Shown here: piece after piece, positions 1 through 9,282 of the stretch
How the letters are laid out: every line of letters begins with the position of its first letter
Position numbering within the stretch: the first letter of the stretch is position 1
Assembly: GCF_014218805.1 (NCBI RefSeq)
Contig: NZ_JACJUV010000001.1
Span: 2,740,501 to 2,804,500, forward strand
Reading direction: 5' to 3'
DNA from: Teredinibacter franksiae
Lineage (GTDB): Bacteria; Pseudomonadota; Gammaproteobacteria; Pseudomonadales; Cellvibrionaceae
Length of the DNA: 64,000 nucleotides
Translations under genes and position numbers: made by a program
Notes under the pieces: model-generated
Databases searched by the model: none
Seen by the model: only the letters and a program-made list of their open reading frames with translations
Told to the model about the DNA's origin: nothing

Positions 1-1115
1 CGGCCAATGGCTGAATAGCCAGGGTTCGCCAATTTGTTTAAATCATCCAAAATTTGATGACCGTGGTCGGGGCGCATGGCAATGGAACGGTTATGCGTTT
101 TTGCTACCTCGCTAATGGTTTTTATCAGCGCGTACATGTCGATGCTGCCGTCTAGGTGCTGGGCTTCATAGAAGCTGCCATATTCCTCACGCTGGGTGTT
201 ACGCAGGTGAATAAAGAAAACGCGCTCACCAAATTCTTTCATCATTGCGACTAAGTCATTGTCGGCGCGAATACTGAAGGAGCCAGCACAAAAACACAGA
301 CAGTTAGACGGATTAGGTACAGCGGTAAATAAATCGCGTAAGTCTTGGGCGGTGGAAACCACGCGCGGTAAACCATAGATGGAAAATGGCGGGTCGTCGG
401 GGTGTACAACCAACTTAATGCCCAGTTCATCCGCCAGTGGGCAAATATGTTGCAGGAAGTAAATCAGGTTTTGTTTGTATTGTGCTGGGCCAAGGTGGTG
501 ATATTGCATAATGGCTTGTAAGAACGCCTGGGTATCGAACGCGACCTCACTGCCGGGCAAGCCAGCGACGATGGTTTTTTCGAGCATAGCCTTATCGACC
601 TCAGTCAGCGAGTCGAACTTGGTCTTTGCCCGTTTTACCACGGTATCGGGGTAGTCTTCGGCGGCATTAGGGCGCTTTAACTGAAAGATGTCGTAGGCGG
701 CTACCTCAATCATGTCGAAACGCAGAGCCTTGCCGCCGTCGGGCATGGTGTAGCCGAGGTCAGTGCGGGTCCAGTCCAGTAGCGGCATAAAATTGTAGGT
801 TACGATTTTTATATCGCAGGCCGCGAGGTTACGGAGGCTTTGTTTATAGTCGTCGACAAACCGCTCAAAACCCGGCGCCTGAGATTTAATATCCTCGTGT
901 ACCGGCAGGCTTTCCACCACACTCCAGCGCATACCGGCGGCTTCCACCTCAAGCTTGCGCTTCAGAATCTCGTTGTTTTCCCAAACCACGCCGTTGGCAA
1001 CATGATGCAGCGCGGTTACCACACCGGCACAGCCCGCTTGGCGTAAATTAGCAAGGCTAACCGGGTCGCTTGGGCCAAACCAACGCATGGTTTGCTCCAT
1101 AAAAGGTTGTGTCAT
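1..1115 (-). CDS. uxuA: mannonate dehydratase, C-terminus beyond the window edge
   Basis: Converts D-mannonate to 2-keto-3-deoxygluconate in hexuronate breakdown (cytoplasm). The minus-strand frame stays open from 1115 to the window edge, giving about 371 residues of a family of about 395, so the last part is outside. Visible signatures are MRWFGPSDPVSLANL near the start, VTALHHVANGVVW, WSVVESLPVHEDIK and, at the edge, MRPDHGHQILDD followed by NPGYSAIGR; the family uses His/Cys/Asp metal ligands in such stretches. The start is ATG at 1115 or 1100 (MEQTMRW, which matches the usual family start better). The uronate role fits the GH105/DUF2264 pair at 6850-9282. The identity is secure; the exact start is open. 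Confidence 0.93.
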   Translation of the reverse strand, partial: MTQPFMEQTMRWFGPSDPVSLANLRQAGCAGVVTALHHVANGVVWENNEILKRKLEVEAAGMRWSVVESLPVHEDIKSQAPGFERFVDDYKQSLRNLAACDIKIVTYNFMPLLDWTRTDLGYTMPDGGKALRFDMIEVAAYDIFQLKRPNAAEDYPDTVVKRAKTKFDSLTEVDKAMLEKTIVAGLPGSEVAFDTQAFLQAIMQYHHLGPAQYKQNLIYFLQHICPLADELGIKLVVHPDDPPFSIYGLPRVVSTAQDLRDLFTAVPNPSNCLCFCAGSFSIRADNDLVAMMKEFGERVFFIHLRNTQREEYGSFYEAQHLDGSIDMYALIKTISEVAKTHNRSIAMRPDHGHQILDDLNKLANPGYSAIG

Positions 1116-1218
1116 GCACTGAGTCCTCCAATATCATTCAGCTTGTATTCTAGTGCGCCAAGCCGTTAATCCCAACTATTAACGCGATAGTGAGCGATTT
1201 TTTTGCGCTGAGGGTGCT

Positions 1219-1785
1219 TTATTCTCCTGTTGGGTTTTCCAAGTATTCATCCTTCAGCTTGGCGTAGTTTGCCGCCGAGTAGGTGAAAAACGCCTTTTCA
1301 GCGTCCTTTAGCGGGCGAGCCTGTTTGGCTGGACTGCCTACGTACAGGTAGCCGGATTGCAGTTTTTTACCGGGTGGTACCAGCGCACCAGCGGCAATGA
1401 CCACATCATTTTCAACCACAGCGCCGTCAAGAACGGTTGCCCCAATACCGACGAGTACCCGGTTGCCGATAGTACAGCCATGCAGGCATACCCCGTGGCC
1501 AATGGTTACATCTTCGCCTATATGCAGTGGCCAGCCATCGGGGCTGAATTTACTCGCGTGGGTAATATGCAGTGTTACGTTGTCCTGCACACTGGTTCGG
1601 GCACCCACACGAATACGGTGCATATCACCGCGAATAACCGCACAGGGCCACACTGACACATCATCTCCAAGCTCTACGTCGCCAATCACGACAGCGGCGG
1701 GATCAATGAATACGCGTGCGCCCAATTTGGGGCTATGGCCCCTATAGGCGCGAATATTGGTTGCCTGGGGCTTGTTTTCACTCAT
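1219..1785 (-). CDS. gamma-class carbonic anhydrase family protein (left-handed beta-helix)
   Basis: About 188 residues of hexapeptide-repeat protein of the YrdA/gamma carbonic anhydrase group. Isoleucine/valine-spaced hexapeptides run from about residue 20 to 150 (VFIDPAAVVIGDVELGDDVS, IGHGVCLHGCTIGNRVLVG). The putative zinc histidines lie in LHITH and IGHGVCLHGC. Family members bind zinc, but many have no proven carbonic anhydrase activity. I prefer the start at 1785 (MSENKPQ) because GGAG lies six bases before it; an in-frame ATG at 1797 adds four residues. It is transcribed away from prlC and shares the short region 1798-1840 with it, so the two promoters must be close or overlapping. Confidence 0.88.
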   Translation of the reverse strand: MSENKPQATNIRAYRGHSPKLGARVFIDPAAVVIGDVELGDDVSVWPCAVIRGDMHRIRVGARTSVQDNVTLHITHASKFSPDGWPLHIGEDVTIGHGVCLHGCTIGNRVLVGIGATVLDGAVVENDVVIAAGALVPPGKKLQSGYLYVGSPAKQARPLKDAEKAFFTYSAANYAKLKDEYLENPTGE

Positions 1786-1840
1786 ACTCAACTCCATTAA
1801 TTTGATCCCACCATTTTATGTGTTCAGGACGTAACAATCG

Positions 1841-3895
1841 ATGACTAACCTGCCAATGACCAATCCGCTGCTACAAAATCACGCACTGCCACCCTTCACC
1901 GCCATAAAGGCTGAGCATGTTGTACCCGCTGTAACGCAATTACTGGATGATGCACGTAAGGCGTTGGCGCAGCAGTTGGATGCATTGGGAAATGTTAGCT
2001 GGGAAACGCTGGTAGCGCCCATCGAAGAGCGAGGCGACACATTGAATAAAGCCTGGTCGCCCGTAGGCCATTTAAATTCCGTTTGCAACAGCGATGAGTT
2101 GCGCGAGGCGTATGAGCAGGGCCGACAACTGCTTACAGAATATTTCACTGAACTTGGTCAGAACGAACAGTTGTATAAGGCTTATCAGGCACTTCGCGAC
2201 AGCGAGCACTACGCTGATTTAGGTCAGCCGCAAAAAAAAACCATCGACAACGCCATTCGCGATTTTAAACTCAGTGGTGTTGCGTTGCCGGCGTCGGAGA
2301 AAAAACGTTACGGCGATATTCAGCAGCGACTTTCGACGCTAACCAATCAATTCTCTAACAATGTGCTCGATGCTACCCACGGGTGGTTTAAGCATATTGA
2401 CGATGAAAAGGCACTGGTGGGGTTGCCTGAATTTGCCGTAGCGGCGGCAAAGCACGCGGCCGAAGGCAAAAAGCTGCAGGGCTGGGTGCTCACCTTGGAT
2501 GCGCCGGTGTATCTAACAATAATGACCCAAAGTGAAAACGCAGATCTGCGTAGAGAAATGTACGAAGGCTTTAATACCCGTGCGTCTAACCGCGGTCCAA
2601 GCGCGGGCAAATGGGATAACAGCGACATCATGGAAGAAATACTGCCGTTGCGACAGGAGCTGGCCAAGCTGTTAGGTTTTAATAACTATGCGGAACTCTC
2701 TATTGAGCCAAAAATGGCTGAGTCTACCGAGCAAGTTGTTGCCTTCCTCCAAGACCTTGCGAGCAAGGGTAAACCCTTTGCCGAGAAAGAATTAAAGGAA
2801 CTACAAGATTTTGCTAAAAGCGAATACGGGGTTGCCAGCCTAGAACCTTGGGACGTGCCCTACTATTCAGAGAAATTAAAGCTTCAGCGGTACAATATCT
2901 CTCAGGAAGAATTACGCCCTTACTTTCCCGCCAACGTTGTTGTTGAAGGCCTGTTCACCGTTGCCAATAAACTGTTCGATATTGAGTTTGAAGATAAAAC
3001 CAGCGAAGTCGAAACCTGGCATGAATCGGTGAAGTATTACCAGATTAATCAAAATAAAAAGCCCATTGCGGGTTTCTATTTTGACCTTTACGCGCGCGAG
3101 AAAAAGCGTGGTGGCGCCTGGATGGATGAATGCCGCGTACGTCGCCAAACGGCTACGGGCTTACAGCTGCCGGTTGCCTACTTAGTCTGTAATTTTAACC
3201 CACCGGCGGAGGGTAGGCCCTCGCTGTTAACGCACAATGAAGTGACTACCACCTTTCACGAGTTTGGCCATGGCATTCACCATATGCTTACCAAAATAGA
3301 CGTGGCAGCCGTGAGCGGCATTAATGGCGTGGCCTGGGATGCCGTAGAGCTGCCTAGTCAGTTTATGGAAAATTTTTGCTGGGAGCGTGAAGTGCTGGCA
3401 TTTTTATCGGCGCATTTCGAATCTGGAGAGACCCTACCGGAAGACAAGCTTAATAATATGCTAGCGGCTAAAAATTTCCAGGCTGCCATGTTTTTGCAGC
3501 GCCAACTGGAATTTTCACTGTTCGACTTTCTCTTGCATATGCACTACGGCGAAAATGATTTCGCCGGTATACAGCCACTATTAAACCAGGTACGAGATGA
3601 GGTGGCGGTATTAAGCCCGCCAGAATTTAATCGTTTTCAAAACAGTTTTAGCCATATTTTCGCCGGTGGTTATGCGGCGGGTTACTACAGCTATAAGTGG
3701 GCGGAAGTACTGTCTGCAGATGCTTATTCTGCCTTTGAGGAAGCCGGTATTTTCGACCACGAAATGGGCAAGCGCTATTTACACGAGATATTGCAAAAGG
3801 GTGGTTCTGAAGACGCCATGGAATTGTTTAAAAATTTCCGTGGGCGAGAGCCAAAAGTGGACGCGCTGCTAAAACATTCAGGGTTGGCTGCGTAA
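1841..3895 (+). CDS. prlC: oligopeptidase A (M3 family zinc metallopeptidase)
   Basis: A cytoplasmic M3 endopeptidase that degrades short peptides, including cleaved signal peptides. It has 684 residues, close to the usual 680. The zinc motif HEFGH lies near residue 474, followed by the downstream glutamate ligand region AWDAVELPSQFMENF. The N-terminal part MTNPLLQNHALPPF resembles the E. coli protein start; an upstream ATG at 1841 is used because AGGA lies about 11 bases before it, while the internal ATG at 1856 lacks a clear Shine-Dalgarno. yheV follows after 10 bases, as in other gammaproteobacteria, so the two are probably co-transcribed. No signal peptide is seen. Identity is secure. Confidence 0.96.
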   Translation: MTNLPMTNPLLQNHALPPFTAIKAEHVVPAVTQLLDDARKALAQQLDALGNVSWETLVAPIEERGDTLNKAWSPVGHLNSVCNSDELREAYEQGRQLLTEYFTELGQNEQLYKAYQALRDSEHYADLGQPQKKTIDNAIRDFKLSGVALPASEKKRYGDIQQRLSTLTNQFSNNVLDATHGWFKHIDDEKALVGLPEFAVAAAKHAAEGKKLQGWVLTLDAPVYLTIMTQSENADLRREMYEGFNTRASNRGPSAGKWDNSDIMEEILPLRQELAKLLGFNNYAELSIEPKMAESTEQVVAFLQDLASKGKPFAEKELKELQDFAKSEYGVASLEPWDVPYYSEKLKLQRYNISQEELRPYFPANVVVEGLFTVANKLFDIEFEDKTSEVETWHESVKYYQINQNKKPIAGFYFDLYAREKKRGGAWMDECRVRRQTATGLQLPVAYLVCNFNPPAEGRPSLLTHNEVTTTFHEFGHGIHHMLTKIDVAAVSGINGVAWDAVELPSQFMENFCWEREVLAFLSAHFESGETLPEDKLNNMLAAKNFQAAMFLQRQLEFSLFDFLLHMHYGENDFAGIQPLLNQVRDEVAVLSPPEFNRFQNSFSHIFAGGYAAGYYSYKWAEVLSADAYSAFEEAGIFDHEMGKRYLHEILQKGGSEDAMELFKNFRGREPKVDALLKHSGLAA

Positions 3896-3905
3896 AGGAG
3901 TTAAC

Positions 3906-4133
3906 GTGAAAAAAAGATTTATAGCCGGTGCCGTTTGCCCGAAGTGTGCGCAAATGGACAAGATTATGAATTATCAGGACGACGAAAAAAATTATCGTGA
4001 ATGTGTCGCCTGTGGATTTAAAGACGAAATACACATTCGACCGGTAGTGCGTGAGCTAGATACGCGGGTGAATGTAACCGAAGACGAAAAACTTAAAGAG
4101 ATGCAGGTGTTGAATTTTCCACCAAAACAATAA
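3906..4133 (+). CDS. yheV: YheV-like zinc ribbon protein
   Basis: A 75-residue protein with two cysteine pairs, CPKC near residue 11 and CVAC near residue 37, spaced as a zinc ribbon, followed by an acidic C-terminus. It belongs to the YheV family, found next to prlC in many gammaproteobacteria; its molecular role is not established. The start ATG-AAA-AAA is preceded by AGGAG at the end of prlC, so translation may be coupled to it. The lactonase gene begins 11 bases downstream, so the three may form one transcript. Confidence 0.85.
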   Translation: MKKRFIAGAVCPKCAQMDKIMNYQDDEKNYRECVACGFKDEIHIRPVVRELDTRVNVTEDEKLKEMQVLNFPPKQ

Positions 4134-4144
4134 GGATAGAGTGA

Positions 4145-5248
4145 ATGGCCATTAGAATAGCCGTCTTGTTACTTGTTGGTAGTTTGGCTGCCTGTGGTTC
4201 CGGTAATCAACAACAAGCCTTGCAAACATTATATGTCGGCGGATATACCGCTGAGAAAGTACCGACGAACGAGGGTGTTTATACCGTTCAATTTGATCCG
4301 GGCACTCGTGAAATGTCGCAGCCAGTGCTCTATACGGCTACCACCAGCCCTTCGTGGCTAGCGGTTACCGAGCAGGGGCTATATGCCGTTGAAGAAAGTG
4401 GCGCTGGCGCCATTCATTTTTTTAAAGACGGCAAGCGTGTTCAAACGTTGCCTAGTGAAGGCGCTGCTCCGTGTCATATAGCCATTAACGACGATGGTAA
4501 AACTTTAGTGGTAAGCAATTATACCGGTGGTAGTTTCGCGGTGTTTAACCGTGATCCTTCGAGCGGTTTGCTGGAGGAAAATCCCTTTACGATTTTACAC
4601 AGCAGCAAGGGCCCGAATGCCAGACAAGTGACAAAGCCCCATGTACATTGGGCGGGCTGGGCGCCGGGCAAAGACCCTCTCTATATCGTAGATTTAGGTC
4701 TAGATTCAATTACTACCTATACAAAAAGTCGTAATGAGGCCGGCCATTTTGATCGCGTTGGCAGTCAATTACTACTACCTGTGGGTGCTGGCCCACGTCA
4801 GATGGTGTTTCACCCTAACGGTAAGCGCGCCTATATACTCAATGAACTCAATAATACGTTGACCTATGCCGAGCTAGAGTCCAATGGCGACCTCATAGAG
4901 CAACAAACCATTTCTACCTTGCCTGCAGATTTTAAAGATCATTCGCAAGCTGCCCATATTGCTCTTTCGGCTAATAGCAAAAATGTGTATGTGTCTAATC
5001 GCGGTCATAATTCCATCGCTCATATTCAACTGGCAGATGACGGTAAGATGGCAATGAATCAGTGGCAGAATACACAGGGTGATTGGCCGCGGTTTTTTCT
5101 TTTACTGGAAGACGCCAGTACGCTTTTGGTTGCTAATCAGAAGAGCAACTCCCTTGTCGCTCTGGCCATTGCGAAAAATGGAAGCTTAAGTGAGACAGGG
5201 CAAACGCTCGCGGTTAATGCCCCTACCTTTATTGCACCGTCTCTTTAA
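4145..5248 (+). CDS. lactonase-family beta-propeller lipoprotein (6-phosphogluconolactonase YbhE-like)
   Basis: A 367-residue protein of the seven-bladed lactonase family (YbhE/Pgl-like). Repeating blades end in patterns such as LYVGGYTAEK, PSWLAVTEQGLYAVEE, CHIAINDDGKTLVVSNYTGG, GPRQMVFHPNGKRAYILNEL and AAHIALSANSKNVYVSNRG. Unlike cytoplasmic YbhE it starts with a lipoprotein signal whose lipobox is LAAC (Cys at about residue 17), so it should be anchored in the periplasm or outer membrane. A periplasmic sugar lactonase role, for instance with the aldose dehydrogenase at 22791-24200, is inference. It may be cotranscribed with yheV; no terminator lies between them. Confidence 0.82.
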   Translation: MAIRIAVLLLVGSLAACGSGNQQQALQTLYVGGYTAEKVPTNEGVYTVQFDPGTREMSQPVLYTATTSPSWLAVTEQGLYAVEESGAGAIHFFKDGKRVQTLPSEGAAPCHIAINDDGKTLVVSNYTGGSFAVFNRDPSSGLLEENPFTILHSSKGPNARQVTKPHVHWAGWAPGKDPLYIVDLGLDSITTYTKSRNEAGHFDRVGSQLLLPVGAGPRQMVFHPNGKRAYILNELNNTLTYAELESNGDLIEQQTISTLPADFKDHSQAAHIALSANSKNVYVSNRGHNSIAHIQLADDGKMAMNQWQNTQGDWPRFFLLLEDASTLLVANQKSNSLVALAIAKNGSLSETGQTLAVNAPTFIAPSL

Positions 5249-5328
5249 AAGACACAGAGTGTTATTTCAGCGTACGTTTACCTGCTAATTGTTACTATCT
5301 ATTACAAATTACTTGTAAGGAATTTTAT

Positions 5329-6327
5329 ATGCAATACCGTCGACTAGGTAAATCTGGGTTACAACTAAGTGCGTTCTCGTTAGGCTCTTGGGTTACGTTT
5401 GGCAAGCAGGTGCATTTGGATGATGCTAAAGCGATGATTAAAACGGCGTTTGATTTAGGCATAAACTTTTTTGATAACGCAGAGGCCTATGAAGCGGGCA
5501 AATCGGAAATTGTTATGGGGGAAGCCGTTGAATCATTGGGCCTACCGCGAGCGGAATACTGCGTGTCGAGCAAGGTTTTTTGGGGTGGTGAAAAACCCAA
5601 TCTACGCGGCCTGAGTTCAAAACATGTTACCGAAGCTTGCCATGCTGCGCTGAAACGCCTGCGGGTAGACTATCTCGATTTATATTTCTGCCATCGCCCA
5701 GATCTCAACACGCCTATCGAAGAAACTGTGCGAGCCATGCATAACCTAATTGTGCAGGGTAAAATTTTGTATTGGGGTACATCAGAATGGAATGCCCAGC
5801 AAATTATGGAAGCGCACCGTATCGCCGAGCGGCACAATCTTACGCCACCGACCATGGAGCAGCCCCAATACAATTTATTTGAACGCGATAAAGTAGAAAA
5901 CGATTACCGCGATATTTATGAAAGTGTCGGTTTGGGTACAACTGTTTGGTCGCCATTGGCCAGCGGTATATTAACGGGTAAATACAACAACGGTATTGGT
6001 CAGGAAGGCCGCCTTTCGTTGCCGGGTTATGAATGGCTACGGGAGATATTTGAATCTGAAGAGGGCAAGGCTAAAATTGAAAAGGTGAAACAACTGTCTG
6101 TTGTTGCAGATAACCTTGGCGTGCCTGTGCATCATTTGGCGCTGGCTTGGTGTTTAAAGAATCCGAACGTTTCTACGGTTATACTCGGTGCATCCAAAAT
6201 TGAACAGTTATTGGATAACGTAAAAGCGTTGGAGGTGCTTGAAAAATTAAGTGCTGACGTGGTGGAAGCTATTGAGGCAATAGTAAAAAATAAGCCATTG
6301 GAGCCGAAAGATTGGGCAGCTCTATAA
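5329..6327 (+). CDS. aldo/keto reductase of the potassium-channel beta-subunit type
   Basis: A 332-residue NADPH-dependent aldo/keto reductase of the AKR6/YghZ type. The catalytic tetrad is visible: Asp in FFDNAEAYEAG (about 51) with its Tyr five residues on, Lys in VSSKVFWGG (about 81) and His in LYFCHRPD (about 122). The C-terminal cofactor segment STVILGASKIEQLLDN is also present. Proteins of this subgroup act on various aldehydes and ketones; the substrate here cannot be told from sequence. AAGGAA precedes the ATG. A terminator hairpin follows at 6514-6542. Confidence 0.92.
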   Translation: MQYRRLGKSGLQLSAFSLGSWVTFGKQVHLDDAKAMIKTAFDLGINFFDNAEAYEAGKSEIVMGEAVESLGLPRAEYCVSSKVFWGGEKPNLRGLSSKHVTEACHAALKRLRVDYLDLYFCHRPDLNTPIEETVRAMHNLIVQGKILYWGTSEWNAQQIMEAHRIAERHNLTPPTMEQPQYNLFERDKVENDYRDIYESVGLGTTVWSPLASGILTGKYNNGIGQEGRLSLPGYEWLREIFESEEGKAKIEKVKQLSVVADNLGVPVHHLALAWCLKNPNVSTVILGASKIEQLLDNVKALEVLEKLSADVVEAIEAIVKNKPLEPKDWAAL

Positions 6328-6513
6328 TAGAATAGTTGGGTGGCGCGAAAAGTACCTTTATGGTGTTCAAAAATAAAATTTTCAGTTTTTTTTAAAAACT
6401 TTGAACTTAACTGAAATGCCCCAGTCAGAATTACCAGTGCGAACAAGTTTGTTCGCCGGGTTTCCTCCCAATGTTTATTGATTGATCTAAGCTTCCCCAA
6501 AAGCGATATCTGG

Positions 6514-6542
6514 CCCCGAGCACCCCACTCGGGGCTTTTTTT
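6514..6542 (+). terminator. rho-independent terminator after the aldo/keto reductase
   Basis: CCCCGAG and CTCGGGG form a 7-bp GC-rich stem with a short loop, followed by a run of seven T. It lies about 190 bases past the stop codon at 6327 and is the only good terminator before the GH105 gene. Confidence 0.8.
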
Positions 6543-6849
6543 ATGTACAGGATGTACGTATGCCGTGGAGGCCATGGGTAGCTCAATTGCATCCATGCAA
6601 CCGCTACATTAGTGCATCCATGCACGTCATGGCCGGGAACGGCGATGACAGGATGTACGGCAGAAAATTGCGTCCATGCATTTTCTGCACTTCCGCCTTC
6701 CGGTCTGAACTAACGCTACGAACGATGTGACTGTATGCCGAATCGGCGCCTAATGTGCCTTCGTTGTTGTTCACAACCTCTCTTCCCGCTAATTCTGATA
6801 AAGTGCCCATAAAAAATAAACTTGTTTCCAAAAACTCAAGGAGTTTAGT
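6543..6849. repeat. gene-free spacer with short dispersed repeats
   Basis: No gene is supported here. GCATCCATGCA occurs near 6589 and 6613 and a variant CGTCCATGCA near 6670; ACAGGATGTACG occurs twice (near 6547 and 6648). These look like remnants of a short intergenic repeat family. The promoter and ribosome binding site (AAGGAG near 6837) of the GH105 gene must lie at the right end. Confidence 0.5.
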
Positions 6850-7995
6850 GTGCGTGCTACCCGAAATTTTGCGATTTTCACCGCCGCGCTGATGCTTACG
6901 GCCAGTGCGTTGGCCGCTACTGTAGAGCCTCAGCGTCGAGATGCGGTTATTGAAGTGGGTGAGAAGGTTGCTAACTGGCAGCTACAGCAGCTCGGTTACT
7001 TACCGGGGGTGCAGCTGCTACCGGAGACCAGATCCCACGCTAAAGCCTGGGAAATAGCCGCTTTTTGGGTTGGACTCACTCGCTTTGCCGACCTTACCCA
7101 GGCGCCCGCTTATCGCCAAGCATTGCTTGATCAGGGACGCACAAACGCGTGGCAATTGGGCCCTTGGCTAGAATTTGCAGACGACCATGCCATTGGCCAG
7201 AGTTATTTGTGGGCGAAGAAAAACGGTGCGAAAGCCGAAGTACTTGAACCCATGCGGCGGTCGTTCGATAAAATCCTCGCTAACCCCCCCAACGTGCATT
7301 TAAGTTTTTACTTCGGTGAAGAGGGCTACGGCTCGGCGGAATGTTTGGTTCGCTGGTGTTGGTGTGATGCGTTATTTATGTCGCCGCAGGCGATGATAGG
7401 GTTGTCCTTGGAAACCGGTGATAGACGTTATGCCGACTATGCCTTTTCTGAATTTTGGGCGACCACAGAATTCCTCTTCGACCCCGCCGAGAGCCTCTAT
7501 TTCCGTGACAGTCGCTTCTTTGAAAAGCGCGACGCCAGCAAGCGCAAACTCTTTTGGAGTCGCGGAAATGGTTGGGTGTTTGCGGGAATCGTCAATATTT
7601 TGCAGATCTTACCCCCCGCACACCCAGAACGCGCGCGTATGGAAGCCCTATTTCAACAGATGGCGGCACGCTTGCTAACGCTGCAAAAGCCCGACGGTTA
7701 CTGGTCACCGTCTTTATTAGCAGCCGAAAACTCCCCGCCGGAATCCAGTGGTACAGGCTTTTTCACCTATGGTATGGCCTATGGCGTTAATAGCGGGCTA
7801 TTAGAGAGCGCAACTTACAAGCCGGCAGCCAATCGCGGTTGGGTGGCGCTCACTAAAGCCGTGGGCAAAGCGGGTCGTCTGGGTTGGGTTCAGCAAGTAT
7901 CGGATCAGCCCGATGTGGTGAACGAAGCAGACACTCATTACTATGGTGTGGGCGCCTTCTTGCTGGCGGCTAGCGAAGTGGCAAAACTACAATAA
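6850..7995 (+). CDS. GH105/GH88-type unsaturated glucuronyl or rhamnogalacturonyl hydrolase
   Basis: A 381-residue alpha/alpha-barrel glycosidase related to YteR. It removes the unsaturated uronic acid left at the end of oligosaccharides by polysaccharide lyases, acting on pectin or ulvan fragments. Family signatures are WCWCDALFMSP (about 173-183), FWSRGNGWVF (about 236), SSGTGFFTYGMAYGVNSG (about 297) and YYGVGAFLLAASEV near the end. Residues 1-22 form a Sec signal peptide ending ALA, so it is periplasmic or secreted. The start is GTG with AAGGAG eight bases upstream. The DUF2264 gene follows after 15 bases, an operon pairing known from pectin-type loci. The substrate is inferred from the family only. 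Confidence 0.88.
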   Translation: MRATRNFAIFTAALMLTASALAATVEPQRRDAVIEVGEKVANWQLQQLGYLPGVQLLPETRSHAKAWEIAAFWVGLTRFADLTQAPAYRQALLDQGRTNAWQLGPWLEFADDHAIGQSYLWAKKNGAKAEVLEPMRRSFDKILANPPNVHLSFYFGEEGYGSAECLVRWCWCDALFMSPQAMIGLSLETGDRRYADYAFSEFWATTEFLFDPAESLYFRDSRFFEKRDASKRKLFWSRGNGWVFAGIVNILQILPPAHPERARMEALFQQMAARLLTLQKPDGYWSPSLLAAENSPPESSGTGFFTYGMAYGVNSGLLESATYKPAANRGWVALTKAVGKAGRLGWVQQVSDQPDVVNEADTHYYGVGAFLLAASEVAKLQ

Positions 7996-8010
7996 CAATC
8001 GGAGGCCAAA

Positions 8011-9282
8011 ATGCGAAGACGCGATTTTTTAACGGTAGCAGCCATGGGAGCCGCCGTTGGGGCTACCGGGTTACCTGTGGGGGCGGAGGCGGCAACAGCA
8101 AAGCCGAATACATCAACCAATCATCTAGATGACCACGCATACTTTACAGCGCTTTTAAAAAAGATCACCTCGCCAGTACTGGAGTTAATGGCGAGTGAGC
8201 GCTTACATACGGATTTTCCGCTGGAAGTCAGCCCCAATGCTGATGGCCGCGACAAGCGCGTGGCGTACCTAGAATGTTTTGGTCGCACCATCGCGGGTGC
8301 CGCGCCTTGGCTGGCACTAGAGGGCTCTGGACCAGATCAAGCTGATCGTCTGAAATTGCGTGAACAGGCCATACAGGCCTACGAACATTCAGTAAACCCA
8401 AAGAGTGCAGACTACCTGAACTGGGATTTGGGTCAGGGGCAGATGCTGGTGGATTCTGCTTATTACACCCAGGCCATGTTGCGCGCACCGGTGTTGTGGC
8501 AAGCCCAAAGTAAGAAAACCCAAAAACGCATTGTCGAAGTCATAAAATCGCTGCGCGACGTTGCGCCGCCCTACACCAATTGGTTGCTGTTCGCCGCCAT
8601 GAACGAAGCCTTTTTGATGCAAGTGGGCGAGAAATACGATCCGATACGCTTGGATTTGGCGATACGAAAGTTTCAAGAATGGTATATGGGTGATGGCTGG
8701 TTTGCCGACGGCGAACACTTCGCGTTCGATTACTACAATTCTTACGTTATTCACCCAATGATGCTGGATATTCTGGAAGTGATGGTCAATAAAGAAGCCT
8801 ACTTCTGGCACGGGGATATCAAAGACGTGCATGCCACTCAGCTTAAACGCAGTCAGCGGTTTGCCGAACATTTGGAGAGGCTGATATCGCCCACGGGTAC
8901 GTATCCGCCCATTGGCCGTTCGCTGACTTACCGCACCACCGCCTTTCAGCCTTTGGCGCAGCTGGCGTTGAAGCACCAATTACCCGAAACATTGCCACCG
9001 GGGCAGGTAAGGGCGGCACTTCGTGCTGTACACGAGGCCATATTCAACAACCCCAGCAACTTTACGTCAGACGGTTTTTTACAGATTGGTTTTGCCGGAG
9101 CAGACCCGAACCTAGGCGATTGGTACTCCAATAACGGCAGTATGTATATCACCACGGCCAGCTTCCTGCCTTTGGGGCTTCCGCCAACAGACGCCTTTTG
9201 GGCCTCACCAGCCAAGGCCTGGACGCAAAAGCTAGCCTTTGCGGGCGAGCCTTTTAGAAAGGATTATTCCGTTACCTACTAA
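8011..9282 (+). CDS. DUF2264 protein with Tat signal
   Basis: A 423-residue protein with a twin-arginine signal at the start (MRRRDFLTVAAMGAAVG), so it is probably exported folded. The body matches DUF2264, a helical-barrel family commonly encoded beside GH105/GH88 enzymes and lyases; recognisable parts are LGQGQMLVDSAYYTQAMLRA, MGDGWFADGEHFAFDYYNSY and HPMMLDILEVM. The biochemical function is uncertain; a glycoside hydrolase or lyase role on acidic oligosaccharides is plausible. It is cotranscribed with the GH105 gene (15-base gap) and its product likely meets the same substrate in the periplasm. GGAG precedes the ATG. Confidence 0.82.
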   Translation: MRRRDFLTVAAMGAAVGATGLPVGAEAATAKPNTSTNHLDDHAYFTALLKKITSPVLELMASERLHTDFPLEVSPNADGRDKRVAYLECFGRTIAGAAPWLALEGSGPDQADRLKLREQAIQAYEHSVNPKSADYLNWDLGQGQMLVDSAYYTQAMLRAPVLWQAQSKKTQKRIVEVIKSLRDVAPPYTNWLLFAAMNEAFLMQVGEKYDPIRLDLAIRKFQEWYMGDGWFADGEHFAFDYYNSYVIHPMMLDILEVMVNKEAYFWHGDIKDVHATQLKRSQRFAEHLERLISPTGTYPPIGRSLTYRTTAFQPLAQLALKHQLPETLPPGQVRAALRAVHEAIFNNPSNFTSDGFLQIGFAGADPNLGDWYSNNGSMYITTASFLPLGLPPTDAFWASPAKAWTQKLAFAGEPFRKDYSVTY

